Shown here piece by piece: positions 19,255 through 29,465 of a DNA stretch of 41,016 nt (the first letter of the stretch is position 1; each line of letters starts with the position of its first letter). The notes under the pieces were generated by a model, which worked only from the letters and a program-made list of their open reading frames with translations, made no database searches and was not told the DNA's origin. Location: NCBI GenBank assembly GCA_900128585.1, contig LT642179.1:1-41016 (forward strand), given 5' to 3'. Origin of the DNA: Stramenopiles sp. TOSAG23-3 (Eukaryota > Sar). A program made the position numbers and the translations under genes.

Positions 19255-19719
19255 CTCTCTCCAAAGGCATTACGGTGACATTCAGAAAAAGAAAGAAAGG
19301 GGAATCGTCGAAATGGTCGTGTCTATTGAACCAAGAACAAGAAAATGAAAATTTCCAGAAACTTTTCCAAATCCATGTGCGCACCTGTTCATTTTCCAAA
19401 CCGACATTGGAGTCAGTAAAATTTAAACAGGCATTACAAATTTTGAAACAGGTTCACTCATGATATAAATAATAATATAATAATAATAAATAAACTGATT
19501 ATTTTTTTTTAATAATAATATAACGGCTTGGCTGCTTGGCTGGTACCTGGATGGTGTACCGTAGTATAATAATAACATGAAACAGCATCTAGCAAATGAT
19601 TCAATTCCAATTATTGTAAAAAAATGGTGTCTTTTAGTAGTAGAGAGTTACATAAAAATGCTGTACTTTGGTATTAAACTCTTATAGTAAATTTAAAACA
19701 AATGTAATCATTACCTTCT
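19255..19719. other. Spacer upstream of the PDZ gene
   Basis: This spacer is A+T rich with (AAT)n. It contains one TTCCAGAA at 19353-19360 resembling half of a heat-shock element, and a GGTACC-type motif at 19541-19566. It has no credible ORF. It should contain the PDZ-gene promoter and the importin-alpha 3' UTR. Confidence 0.45.
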
Positions 19720-22161
19720 TTATTGGATCAGCTCTTCGTCTTCTTCGCTTTGCTGTTCAAGATCCAGCATCTTGGCCAACTCAAATATGGATCCACCCTG
19801 CGACAAATAGTCAACGTACTCATCGTTCCCCTTCGCCACGATGACGACTTTGCTTTCATCGGTGGAATAACCTTTGTTAAGGTTTTCCACGGCAAGAGCC
19901 TTCCTTGGAACGGAAACTTTCTTTTCCTCGGCGGCTGCGTCTTCCTCGCTGCTGTTTTCCTTCGGTTTCGCGTCTGTTTTGTTCGCGCCGTTCTTGGTTT
20001 TTGGGTTCTCAGGCACGCTGGTAGCAGTATCGGTGTTCGCTTCCTTCTTTTCCTTAGCCTTCTGTTTCTTCTTTTTCTTCTTTTTCTTCTTCGCTTTCGC
20101 CTTGTTTGTTTTCTCCGAGGCTTCTTGGGAGTATATGTCATCCCACTGGCTCAACTGGTACGACAAATGGAAACGAGTGCAGTCGCATGATTTGCAAACG
20201 GTACACTTGCATTCTTGGCAGAAGGAGGTTTCCGGCGTATTCCGCGCGTACATCTTGTCGCAAATGGCACACGCAACGTAGTATCGTTTCCATAGCTTGG
20301 CCGCCCGTTTGGACAAGCCAGGGTTGTTCGATTGCTGGAGTTTGAGCATCTGCTCCGTGTCAATCAATTGAACGTGCGGGTTCACCGTGGCACTAACGGC
20401 AAGCTCTTTGTTGTTGTTCGAAGTTCCCGGCTTCTTCTTGTTACCCAGCGCTCCGGCGCGCTGCAACTTCGCCGCGTGAGCCTTCATTTGAAGCTCGTCC
20501 CCGACCAGCAAAATCTTTTCCAGCCCTTCCAGCGCCATCATCGCCATGGCAGAGTCCGTCAGTAGGTCGCACAGCACGCTTACGCAGCCCGCCTTTGCCA
20601 AAAATTCAATTTGTTCGCACGAACCGCAGGACGTGGCGTTCAGGAGTACCCAGCAGGCCTCAATCTTCACCTCCGCATCCGTTTGCGGCGACGTGGTCAG
20701 GCCGATAAGGGACGGGACGACGCCGGACTGTACCACCCGCTCGATCTGTCCCACCGTCCCCGCTGCTATATTCGACAGCGTCCAACATGCTTCCTTCTGG
20801 ATTTCACGATTGCTGTTGTTCACTAAACTTTTCAGTCTATCCACTGCGTTGAGCTTCACAATGTGCTCCGTGTAATCTTGCCGGTCGTCTTCCGCACACA
20901 CAATATTTCCAATGGTTCGCAGCGCCGGCTTCGACACGCGCCACGACCTATGCTCCAGCAAAGAAATGAGCTTCTCGCATACTTGGGAGTTGACGACCTG
21001 TTCAACGTACGGGCTTGGACCGTCGCACAGGTGGCTGAGCGCCCAGCACACGTGGCTGAGGACTTCCGTGTCGTCGTTCGCGTTCATGACCTGCACCAAC
21101 GATTTCAAAATAGCGTACAGGTCGAACTTGGATTTATTTACATACGCCTGTGGCTGCCCATCGCACATGTTGCTCAAGGCCCAGGTGGATATCCGCAGCA
21201 GTGACAGACGGGTCGTCCCGTTTACAATCTTCAGCAACGGCGCCATCGCCCCGTCGCTCAGCACCTCGTCGCGCGCCCGGGGGCCGTCGCCGGCAACGTT
21301 ACCCAAGACCCACACCGCCTGCTCCAGAACTTCGACGGACTTGGACTTCATTAAGCCTACCAACGCCGGGATCGCCCCCTTCTGGATAAGCACCCTCGTG
21401 TGCTCCGAACTTCCCGCCGCAACGTTCGTCAACGCCCACAGCGCTTCTACTTGCAACTCGCTCTCGTCGTCGCGCTTCAAAAAACCCAACAGCCTGGGGA
21501 TCAGGTCGTACGCAATGACGTCATCAATCAAGTACTCCCGTTCGACGCTGAGAAGCTGGCGAATCTTTTTGGTCGCTATTAGTTGCTCTTCCGGATCGCT
21601 ACTATACAAGGACTTTTCCACCGTTTTCAGCAGACCGCGCATTTCCGCCCTCGACAGTTCCTGCGGCGGGAGAGTTATGCTGCTCTCGGGGGCGGACGGC
21701 GTTGCGTTTCGTCTCCCACTATCTGAACTCTCGGCACTGGCCTTGTCGTTCGCTTGGTTCCCCGCCGGTCCGCTAAGATCACTACTAACACCACTGCTAC
21801 TACCACTACTACTACTATGGCCTCTGCCACCGCTTTCGCTCGTCGGGGGCTTCGGGCGCTGCTGGTCTATGTGCATCCCAGACCCGGCACTTCCTCGGCC
21901 GGGCAGACCCCCCTTGGGGTTGTCCGTTCCCGCTGCCTTATTGCTATTTTCAGCGTTCCCCACGGTCTGCTTGACAGAAGCCGGGTCGTGCGTGCCGCCA
22001 CCGCCGTCCTCGCTCCTTTTCTTTCGAATAGGACCTTTCCCGTGCCGCCGTTTACTGCTAGATATTACGGTCCTGCTGGTACCGTCCGTCTCGGGGACAG
22101 AACTGTCGTCCATACCCGCCGGTGCGTCGGGGGGGGCACCTTCCTTCAGCCCCTGCTCCAT
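19720..22161 (-). CDS. Importin alpha with Cys-rich C-terminal extension
   Basis: The product is 813 aa; usual importin alpha is about 530. The armadillo solenoid (about 165-575) shows the diagnostic Trp/Asn array that binds nuclear localisation signals: W242/N246, W284/N288, W327/N331, W460/N464, W504/N508. The fourth Asn is replaced by His377 and the fifth Trp by Arg415. Such receptors bring NLS cargo to importin beta. The first 165 residues are Ser/Gly-rich with a single basic cluster (KRRHGKGPIRKKR, 37-49) and no recognisable full IBB domain. Beyond the solenoid is a Cys-rich module (CAIC at 631-634, CQECKCTVCKSCDC at 648-661) that probably binds zinc. A poly-Lys stretch near 690 and an acidic end (SEEDEELIQ) follow. 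The start is the first ATG. Divergent from TFIIF alpha. Confidence 0.88.
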   Translation of the reverse strand: MEQGLKEGAPPDAPAGMDDSSVPETDGTSRTVISSSKRRHGKGPIRKKRSEDGGGGTHDPASVKQTVGNAENSNKAAGTDNPKGGLPGRGSAGSGMHIDQQRPKPPTSESGGRGHSSSSGSSSGVSSDLSGPAGNQANDKASAESSDSGRRNATPSAPESSITLPPQELSRAEMRGLLKTVEKSLYSSDPEEQLIATKKIRQLLSVEREYLIDDVIAYDLIPRLLGFLKRDDESELQVEALWALTNVAAGSSEHTRVLIQKGAIPALVGLMKSKSVEVLEQAVWVLGNVAGDGPRARDEVLSDGAMAPLLKIVNGTTRLSLLRISTWALSNMCDGQPQAYVNKSKFDLYAILKSLVQVMNANDDTEVLSHVCWALSHLCDGPSPYVEQVVNSQVCEKLISLLEHRSWRVSKPALRTIGNIVCAEDDRQDYTEHIVKLNAVDRLKSLVNNSNREIQKEACWTLSNIAAGTVGQIERVVQSGVVPSLIGLTTSPQTDAEVKIEACWVLLNATSCGSCEQIEFLAKAGCVSVLCDLLTDSAMAMMALEGLEKILLVGDELQMKAHAAKLQRAGALGNKKKPGTSNNNKELAVSATVNPHVQLIDTEQMLKLQQSNNPGLSKRAAKLWKRYYVACAICDKMYARNTPETSFCQECKCTVCKSCDCTRFHLSYQLSQWDDIYSQEASEKTNKAKAKKKKKKKKKQKAKEKKEANTDTATSVPENPKTKNGANKTDAKPKENSSEEDAAAEEKKVSVPRKALAVENLNKGYSTDESKVVIVAKGNDEYVDYLSQGGSIFELAKMLDLEQQSEEDEELIQ

Positions 22162-22423
22162 GGCCTAAACTCAATACTTCCCTACCCCCGCAGAGCACAC
22201 GTATTTGAAGAGAAAAAAGGAGTGTCCTCACCTATTGCAAGGCTTGAATGTCTTACTTAGTCATCTGATGTCTGATGCATTTAAGTAAAATAAAAACGAA
22301 GAAATATTTGTATACTCTAATGTAAACAATAGAGTGTATGTCATTAAAGAATGGTGATGTTTTTTTTGATTATTTATTTTATTTATTATTATTATTATAT
22401 GTTAATAAAATATTGTTGGAAGG

Positions 22424-22455
22424 AGAAGAAAGAAAGAAAGGAAAGAAAGAAAGGA

Positions 22456-22527
<72 letters not shown>

Positions 22528-22600
22528 ANNNNNNNNNNNNNNNNNNNNNNNNNNNNNNNNNNNNNNNNNNNNNNNNNNNNNNNNNNNNNNNNNNNNNNNN

Positions 22601-22674
<74 letters not shown>

Positions 22675-22793
22675 GAAAGAAAGAAAGGAAAGAAAGGAAA
22701 GAAAGAAAGAAAGGAAAGAAAGAAAGAAATCTAAAAAAGAAAGAAATCTAAAAAAGAAAAAAATCTAAAAAAAAAGAAAGAAAGAAAGATATT
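22424..22793. repeat. (AAAG)n microsatellite, length unresolved
   Basis: A long AAAG array has interspersed GGAAAG variants at both ends and is interrupted by 72 Ns (22529-22600). The array continues in the same type of sequence on both sides, so the gap is almost certainly more of the same and the true length is unknown. Confidence 0.95.
22529..22600. other. Assembly gap (72 N)
   Basis: The 72 undetermined bases lie inside the (AAAG)n array. The size is not a round number, so it may be an estimate from read pairs. Confidence 0.99.
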
Positions 22794-23136
22794 TTATTAT
22801 TGATTGAGCATGTCGTCTATTATTATATACTAATATTTAATATAGCCTATATGGACTATACAATATAATTGCTATAATTATATAATTTAAAGGGAATTCT
22901 TTCATTATTAAAGATTTATTGACAGCAGCTATATATAATAGCTAAGTAGGGAGGGAGGAATGTAAAAAAGAAAGAAGAAAATTAAAAAATAATAATAATA
23001 GCCCCAGCAAAAAACATTAAAAAAATTTATTGGAAGGAAGACGAGTATTATAAGTACAATAATAGATTAATATTCTATATAGGGATTTAAATAAAGTCTT
23101 CTCTCTCTCCTCTTTTGGAAATATAGAAAAAGAAGT

Positions 23137-23252
23137 TTCTTTCTTCTTCTTCTTCTTCTTTTTTTCTTCTTCTTCTTTCTTCTTCTTCTTCTTCTTCTTC
23201 TTCTTCTTCTTCTTCTTCTTCTTCTTCTTCTTCTTCTTTCTTCTTCTTCTTC

Positions 23253-23281
<29 letters not shown>
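23137..23281. repeat. (CTT)n / (GAA)n microsatellite
   Basis: About 145 bases are nearly pure TTC/CTT on the plus strand, with a few TTTC interruptions, ending in a T-run. GAA/TTC tracts of this length can form triplex DNA. It lies about 380 bases upstream of the TFIIF alpha start. Confidence 0.95.
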
Positions 23282-23284
<3 letters not shown>

Positions 23285-23657
23285 TTTTTTCATTATTATT
23301 ACGTATTTAAATAGACTCCTCGTAGACTATAGCTACGAATAGTTTTTTCAGTACTTCTTCTGTAGACTATTTTTTTCAATTTTTTTTTTTTTCAAAAAAT
23401 AATAATCTCACTATTCTTTTTTTGTGCGTGAATCGAAATGAATTGAAACGAAATGAATTGGTACGAAAATACGCGGGTGAATCAAAGAAAATAACAGACA
23501 CAACCTGTAGGACAAATTGTTAAACAGAAAATCATTACACGCGACATTTCTCTTTCATTGCACCCAATCACTACCAATAATCAATACCTGACCACCTACC
23601 TACGAAACCTTTGCAGGCGGACTGTTCCCCCCCTTTTTTCTTTCTTTTGCACGAACC

Positions 23658-25643
23658 ATGCCGGAATACAAACTTCTGTATGGTAAAATGAACGTCAAAA
23701 ACGATCCAAAGAAGATCGTTTTGGGGAAGTTCGTCAGCCATAATGGTGAATACGATGGAACGCCAATGCCCAAGTTCGACAGCATGGACCAGCCACTGAA
23801 GATGTTTTCGAAGAAAATCGATACAACGAAAATCAACGCCCCCAGGATCGTGATATCTGTGAAGCCTTACGGAAGCAACGACAAAGTAGTGCAAACCACG
23901 ATCTCCATGGCGGACACGATCAACAAAACCGTGATAGGCTGCCTTGTGCTGATGGCAGACACGGTCGTCCAGGAGGCGAGCGGGCCGCAGGACCGTGGGT
24001 ACGAGCATTACTTCAAGCACCTGGAGAAGGCGCACCGGATGCTGCCAGAAAAGGTTTTGTCCATGTTGCGGGAGAAATTCCCCGGTTGGTCGAACTCGTT
24101 GGAAAAAGCAGGGGAAGTGGCGGATGAGGCCGACTACGATACCCCCGTCCTCGCATGGCTCTGTCTGCCCGATGGTGGCTCCTTCTACCACCCGTTCAAG
24201 GCGTTGACCGATTATGTGATAGACGAAGAGCAGGAGGTTCGGTTTTCCTTGCGCACTGAAAAGCCGAAACGGCCGCACCGGAACAGGACAAACATGACGC
24301 GCTTGGGGAAAGAAACCCGCTGGTTTATTTCGGATTCGAACGGCAAGGAGAAGTTTCAAGGGGAGTACGAAAATTCCGACGCCGCCCAATCCTTTATCCT
24401 CCAGCTGGATCATAAGAACCTTATTGCGCGCATCCTTCCCATTGAGACGTGCTACAGGTTTGAAGTTTCCCGCGAAGGTGCGTCCGACACTGTTGCGAAT
24501 GCCTTGATCGAGATGGAGAAGGCCAAGAAGAAGCGCCAGGAGGAGCACGAAATGTTATGGGGATCTAAAGACAAGGGTGCGGGCAGTAGAAAAGTTAGAG
24601 CCAAGTCCGATAGGAGGGCCAATGGCGTCCCCCTGAACGTTCCGATGAACAGGTTCACGGAGGCCTTGTTTGGTCGGCGCGGCAAGTCCAAGCCCAAACG
24701 AGAGGGCTTCAGCGTAACAAAAAAGAGCTACCGAACGAACGACAACGTCGTCAAGAAGAAAAGGAGGGATCAAATTGACTATGATTCTGAAGACCGAGAA
24801 GAGGAAGAACGAGAGCGGCAACAGAACAACACCGAGGAATTCACTGGTCTGTTAAGAGACGCGGGCGCGGAACAATGGAAGCTGATGGAAGATCTGGACT
24901 ACCAGTACGATCGATCCGACGACGATGGGGATTTTGGCGGCGAAGACAACGCGGACAACGCAGAAGCAGGGTTCGACGATGATGACCTCTTTGGGGATGA
25001 TAGCAGCGATTCGGATTCCGGCTCGGAGTTGGAAGAGGGCTTTCGCCGCCGAAAAGTTGCCGAGTTGCCTAGCAGCGACAGCGATCAGTCTGCCAGCGAG
25101 TCCAGCGGCGACAGCGATCTGGATGTGAATGAATTTCTTTCTGCGCACTCTACCTACAAACGGATAGCAGAGAAGTTGGAAGAAAGGAATGCCGAATCGA
25201 AATCGGAGCAGGAAGCCGAACCTTCAGCACCCAGCGATTCCACCAAGCAGGTCGCCCAGCGTTCGCTGGACAATGCTGAAGTGAAGCAAGAAAACACCGC
25301 CGCCGCAGGCGGGAAAAGGAAACGTGAGGTAGAGTCCGCGGTAGCAGGGACGGCACCACAGAGTGCTGTTTCTCAAGCAAGCAGCGATGGGCAGAAACCA
25401 GCGAAACGTAGGAAAAAGGTGAAGAAGAAGAAGGCCAAGGTAGAGGAGGTGGAGTTGAACGAGGAAAATTGGCTTCGTATACTACGCGAAAACGGCGGCC
25501 GCATGGATTTCAGTAAGCTCTTGAAACACTTTCGTGACATTCGTGGCGCGCAAAACAAAGCTTTAGTCAGGTCGTTAAGAGATCGGTGGTGTGACGAACC
25601 TGTGAAGGTTGGAAAGAAACACTTCATTGGTCTGAAACAGTAA
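23658..25643 (+). CDS. GTF2F1: Transcription factor TFIIF alpha subunit (RAP74)
   Basis: The product is 661 aa. TFIIF binds RNA polymerase II and stabilises the preinitiation complex; RAP74 dimerises with RAP30. The N-terminus (EYKLLYGKMNVKNDPKKI...KFDSMDQPLKMFSKK) matches the opening dimerisation strands. A second block (ETRWFISDSNGKEKFQGEYE...ILPIETCYRFE, about 219-270) matches the RAP74 'LLRVNGKSGRKFKG...' region. Between them is an insert of about 160 aa that I do not recognise. An acidic low-complexity linker follows (about 375-560). The end is the RAP74 winged helix (ENWLRILRENGGRMDFSKLL...GKKHFIGLKQ), which in other eukaryotes contacts the phosphatase FCP1. The start is the first ATG. 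No intron. Convergent with the next gene, 147 bases apart. Confidence 0.87.
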   Translation: MPEYKLLYGKMNVKNDPKKIVLGKFVSHNGEYDGTPMPKFDSMDQPLKMFSKKIDTTKINAPRIVISVKPYGSNDKVVQTTISMADTINKTVIGCLVLMADTVVQEASGPQDRGYEHYFKHLEKAHRMLPEKVLSMLREKFPGWSNSLEKAGEVADEADYDTPVLAWLCLPDGGSFYHPFKALTDYVIDEEQEVRFSLRTEKPKRPHRNRTNMTRLGKETRWFISDSNGKEKFQGEYENSDAAQSFILQLDHKNLIARILPIETCYRFEVSREGASDTVANALIEMEKAKKKRQEEHEMLWGSKDKGAGSRKVRAKSDRRANGVPLNVPMNRFTEALFGRRGKSKPKREGFSVTKKSYRTNDNVVKKKRRDQIDYDSEDREEEERERQQNNTEEFTGLLRDAGAEQWKLMEDLDYQYDRSDDDGDFGGEDNADNAEAGFDDDDLFGDDSSDSDSGSELEEGFRRRKVAELPSSDSDQSASESSGDSDLDVNEFLSAHSTYKRIAEKLEERNAESKSEQEAEPSAPSDSTKQVAQRSLDNAEVKQENTAAAGGKRKREVESAVAGTAPQSAVSQASSDGQKPAKRRKKVKKKKAKVEEVELNEENWLRILRENGGRMDFSKLLKHFRDIRGAQNKALVRSLRDRWCDEPVKVGKKHFIGLKQ

Positions 25644-25790
25644 TTTAGGGTGTCTGTTGAGACATCTCGAGTATCTTATCATATCATATGAATACGTGCA
25701 ATTTATGTGTTCAAAATGAAAAATTTAAGATTAAAATGCTATGGTCCATAATTTAAAACTGAAATCTTAGGACAGCCCTTTCTCTCTCTT

Positions 25791-28700
25791 TCACTGAGGG
25801 ATTTTTTTCCCACCACCCTTGCCCTGCTCTTCCGCCTCCTTTACAGTACTAATGATCATACTTTTTGCAATTTCAATTTCCGCAGGGGTGCCTTTCATCG
25901 TAACATCCACAGTTTTCCCTTGCCCGCCGGCTTCACCCATGATGGCAATGCTGGCACCAGATTGTATCTCAAATTCTCGAATATTACTGAAACCTTTCCC
26001 TACAATAGTTCCAACCATGTTTTCTGGCAGGTTCAGGGAATCTTCTACGATGGCACCTTCTCGCTCCAAAATGGTTGACATTAAAATTTCTTTTGCTGCC
26101 TTCGTTCTCGTCAATGGCCCAGTTATTGAAAAAGTCCTCCAATGCTCTTCGTCCGCCTCCACACGAGGAAGCAGTTGAATCGTGGTTTCCGTAGAGTCCG
26201 AAATTCCATACACAACTTCCCCACCTTTTCCAAGCAGGTAGCCGACATGTTCCCGAGGAACCTTCAGAAACGATTCGTACGACGACGATTCGATCTCGTT
26301 AAGCTTCCGGACCAGTTGATCTTTCGCGGCTTTTATTTGCTGTGGTGTTCCCTGAATCTCGACGTGATTTGCATGCCAGTCAGCGTCAGTCTTGCTAATG
26401 ACAACTCGCGTGGCACCAGAACGGGAGCGGATTTCACGCAAATGCCGTCCTCCTACTCCGGTAATCTCCCCGATCCGATCTTTTGGAATACGCACACGCA
26501 CTGCTTTTTGACCATCTAGACTCGCTATAGTATTTTCGAGTTCTTTCACCGCTTCTTGCACCGACGATCTCTCTCCATGAACCTCTATGCTTTCCCCTCG
26601 AATGAGAATTTTTGTTTGCGTCTGTTCTTGGAGGCGCCGAATATGTTCCCCACTCTCACCCAGCAAAGCACCGGCAAGGTGCATTTTCCCAGCAAGCTGC
26701 AGCTTCTCAGTACTGAGGTCCGTGTTTTCTAGCAATTCCTGGATGCTGTCGACGGCGACGGCGACTTGCTCGGGGGCACCGTATGCCGTCAGGGTCTTGC
26801 TCCTTTCGTCCATGCCAGACTGGGAAAGTAGAAGTATTGTCCCAGTCTCAAACGATATACGCGAGAGCAAGTTCGACCCCCTGTCCTGGTCCCCATTCAT
26901 GTTGCCCATCAAAAGCCCAGTTCCAGCAACGGGGATGTCCACCGAGGCACCCTTCGTTGCCATGCTTTCCTGGGAAATTGCTAGCGCCTTCGACTTTATC
27001 AAGCGCTCTGCATGTTGCACCTGGTCCGACGGGCCCGCCAACGACAATCTTCCATTGTCGTACGAAATGGAAGCGCCCGTAAGATAATGCAAAAACTTCA
27101 TGTTGTTCCCGCCCCGACCAAGGATCTGCCCAATGGCATCGCTGGCCACCAACATTTCAGATCTTGTAGTGTCTTCGGCATGCTTGGAACGGCGTGAAAT
27201 ATATTCCCTTACATCGTCAATTACACGCTCGCTCGCGCCACATATGTTCACGTCCGTCCCCGAGGACGACATGTCTGTGACAGCACCAGTCCACCGGTGG
27301 ACGGTGGCCCAGTCGTAATCTACCCCGGGCACTAGGGCGGCTGTGCTTTCTATGCCAGGCTTGTTCACGTGCCTGTCGACAATGGTGTCAACACGGCGCT
27401 TAGCCTCGGTCATTTCGTCCACATTACCATAAAAATATACGGCATGGGAGGAATCACCAGAATCCACCACCGACGTCTTTGCACCAGTCTTGTCCACCAA
27501 TCGTTTGAGCCCAGCCCCGGATTTACCCACGACATACTTTATCAAGTCATTCGGGACGCGCACGGCCGTATCGGAATGCGCCCGGAGCCATTTGGAAACC
27601 CCCTTGATGTTTTCTCGAAGCCCGACCGCCTTCGTCGCGGTGGGGCCGTCCTCATCGAGCAGAGCGACATCGAAGCGTTCCAGCAGATATTTTTTCAACC
27701 GCAGCACAGCGTTCTCATCCTGCGAATACTGAGGAATGGCGATCGAGCGCTTGCGGACACGCGAGAGGAAGGCGCCTTCCAGCTCTGAACTCGCCAGTTG
27801 TGGCTGTTTGCCTGGACCGACAAGGGTTGCACTTTGGCCATCCTCAGAAAATCTACAGCTAACGCCGTACTTTCTCAGCACTTGCCCGGCCTCGCCCCTT
27901 GCAACGCTGCCGCGCAACCATGAGGATGCGGAGTTCGAACCATCGAGCGTTAAGGCAGACTCCGATCGTAGAATCATAGCCATGGCCGAGGATACTTGGG
28001 CCCTTGACCCGTATATGTCGATGTGATTCACAGCGCCGCTCGCATCCCTGTCCGCGCTCAGGAAGGCTCCGCTGGAAGAAGCAACTCGGTTAAAATTTTT
28101 AAAATTTTTTCCAATCACTATTCCCGCATCCTCCTTTTCAACAGTGACGCGTTCGTAATGGAACTCTTTGTCGCCTGCCAAGCTTCCAAGGTAGTTTTCG
28201 GTCAGCGCGATGGTGTCCGGCGAACCAAACAACTCGATGGGCACCGACCCGTCGCCACTGGCTTTGCCTGTTACCATCAATAGGTCACTCTCCAAGTCAT
28301 CCAGGACTTGCCTTCGTACATTTCCCCCGGGGCCAAATATTGCTCCCACCATGTTTTCGGGAAGCTGCACTGTGGTGGAGGCAACCGACTCGTCTCCACG
28401 ACCGTAAACGGAAACCACCTTTTCGAATTCCTTCTTCGCGACCTCCACGTTCTCGCGTCGTCCCGAAATGTTAATATGGCACAGGTTGCCTGACTTGGGA
28501 TTTGAAACCTCTATTTTCGTGGACGTTCTTTGCCTCAGCTGTGCCATGAGGCGCTTGAAACCAGCGCGAAGCTGCACGGTTTTGATAGTTTCGGCGTCAA
28601 CAACGAGCTCGGGCCTGACACGGCGTTTTCCGGTAGACCCCTTCGCGGACACGATGGCATCGGGGACAACCTGGCGCACCAAGCTTTCGGGCAAAGCATA

Positions 28701-29465
28701 AGTCGTCGGTATGAGGCCAAACTGCCTGGCTTGTTTCACCGCCCGGGCCAATTGGCGCTGTTGCTTGGCCGTCAAGCCAGTGACTCGCTTGGGTTTGATT
28801 TTTCCAGAGGACCATAAAAACTTTCTCAACGTGGCGACGTCGGTGGGAGAGAAGCCCCCGGCGGGAACATGCTGCTGGTATTCCGGGGCTTTTCCACGTT
28901 CGTACGCAGCGTGCTTGGCATCTTTTTCCGCTGTGAGCTTCTTCTTCCTTAGCTCCCTCAGGACCCGTGGGTTAACGTCCATTTTGTAACGAAGGAGACG
29001 ATTTTGGTAGTCCGGGTCTCCTCGCAGCGCCTGAGACGCCGTCGTCAGGACTCTGATGCCCGAGAGGGGTGTGGCAGCTTTGGAAGATATGCTCTCCTTC
29101 GCATTCTCGAGGGTGTCTTCGGAGTCCACAACTTCTGCCGACACCTGGGGCGGAGCACTCGTCTCCCTCGTCTCCCCCCGTGCCGTGTCTTTATTCCAGG
29201 TTCCAAAAACTTCGTCAAACTGTTCTGGGCTTTCCCCGGCGACGTCGCCCTCGCCCTCCGTGGTTGTCCCCGTCCCGGAGGGGCCCTCGTCGCCGTCACC
29301 TGTGCTGCTGAAACACCTAAACGACGCAGGACCCCCACCACTGTTGTTCCCAGGACCGAAGCATGCGCTCTTAAACGCACCGTTTCGTTTCAAAAATGGC
29401 ATGCATTGTTTGCACTGAGCCGCTGCGCTCTTCTTTGCCAATGAAAAGGTACGTACGGTGTGCAT
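25791..29465 (-). CDS. Mitochondrial ribosomal protein bS18m fused to multi-KH protein
   Basis: The product is 1224 aa. The N-terminus ([17 protein letters not shown]..., Arg/Lys/Ser-rich, no acidic residue for about 55 positions, then RCFSST) looks like a mitochondrial presequence. Residues about 208-255 match bacterial ribosomal protein S18 closely ([20 protein letters not shown], then [15 protein letters not shown]); the short zinc/Cys N-terminus of some S18s is missing. From about 285 to the end run about 13 KH-like modules. GxxG loops are kept as GPGG (378), GKSG (647), GRGG (783), GESG (936), GVGG (1003), GKGG (1079) and GKGF (1156); other modules have lost the loop. S18 sits on the 30S platform near mRNA; KH modules bind single-stranded RNA. 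A mitoribosomal protein with an RNA-binding tail is inferred. First ATG; one uninterrupted frame. Confidence 0.88.
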   Translation of the reverse strand: MHTVRTFSLAKKSAAAQCKQCMPFLKRNGAFKSACFGPGNNSGGGPASFRCFSSTGDGDEGPSGTGTTTEGEGDVAGESPEQFDEVFGTWNKDTARGETRETSAPPQVSAEVVDSEDTLENAKESISSKAATPLSGIRVLTTASQALRGDPDYQNRLLRYKMDVNPRVLRELRKKKLTAEKDAKHAAYERGKAPEYQQHVPAGGFSPTDVATLRKFLWSSGKIKPKRVTGLTAKQQRQLARAVKQARQFGLIPTTYALPESLVRQVVPDAIVSAKGSTGKRRVRPELVVDAETIKTVQLRAGFKRLMAQLRQRTSTKIEVSNPKSGNLCHINISGRRENVEVAKKEFEKVVSVYGRGDESVASTTVQLPENMVGAIFGPGGNVRRQVLDDLESDLLMVTGKASGDGSVPIELFGSPDTIALTENYLGSLAGDKEFHYERVTVEKEDAGIVIGKNFKNFNRVASSSGAFLSADRDASGAVNHIDIYGSRAQVSSAMAMILRSESALTLDGSNSASSWLRGSVARGEAGQVLRKYGVSCRFSEDGQSATLVGPGKQPQLASSELEGAFLSRVRKRSIAIPQYSQDENAVLRLKKYLLERFDVALLDEDGPTATKAVGLRENIKGVSKWLRAHSDTAVRVPNDLIKYVVGKSGAGLKRLVDKTGAKTSVVDSGDSSHAVYFYGNVDEMTEAKRRVDTIVDRHVNKPGIESTAALVPGVDYDWATVHRWTGAVTDMSSSGTDVNICGASERVIDDVREYISRRSKHAEDTTRSEMLVASDAIGQILGRGGNNMKFLHYLTGASISYDNGRLSLAGPSDQVQHAERLIKSKALAISQESMATKGASVDIPVAGTGLLMGNMNGDQDRGSNLLSRISFETGTILLLSQSGMDERSKTLTAYGAPEQVAVAVDSIQELLENTDLSTEKLQLAGKMHLAGALLGESGEHIRRLQEQTQTKILIRGESIEVHGERSSVQEAVKELENTIASLDGQKAVRVRIPKDRIGEITGVGGRHLREIRSRSGATRVVISKTDADWHANHVEIQGTPQQIKAAKDQLVRKLNEIESSSYESFLKVPREHVGYLLGKGGEVVYGISDSTETTIQLLPRVEADEEHWRTFSITGPLTRTKAAKEILMSTILEREGAIVEDSLNLPENMVGTIVGKGFSNIREFEIQSGASIAIMGEAGGQGKTVDVTMKGTPAEIEIAKSMIISTVKEAEEQGKGGGKKIPQ

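Larger units (their letters stand above)
22162..23657. other. Bidirectional spacer with large microsatellites and a gap
   Basis: These 1.5 kb lie between divergent importin alpha and TFIIF alpha. They contain the (AAAG)n array with a run of Ns, A+T-rich sequence, the (CTT)n array and a TAGACTCCTCGTAGACTA motif around 23312. No gene was seen. Reading frames across the arrays are simple Lys/Arg/Glu repeats. Confidence 0.65.

Noticed and set aside
19353-19360. TTCCAGAA as a heat-shock element
   Set aside because: Only one inverted unit is perfect; flanking units are mis-spaced, so support is too weak.
20912-22168. 418-codon plus-strand frame opposite importin alpha
   Set aside because: It is Ser/Leu/Arg-rich sequence antisense to conserved ARM repeats; a shadow frame.
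22338-22751. Frames through the (AAAG)n array and the N gap
   Set aside because: They are microsatellite translated as Glu-Arg-Lys-Lys repeats, with undefined residues across Ns.
23571-24548. 325-codon minus-strand frame opposite TFIIF alpha
   Set aside because: It mirrors a well-supported coding gene, has no recognisable domain, and its length is explained by the codon composition of the sense strand.
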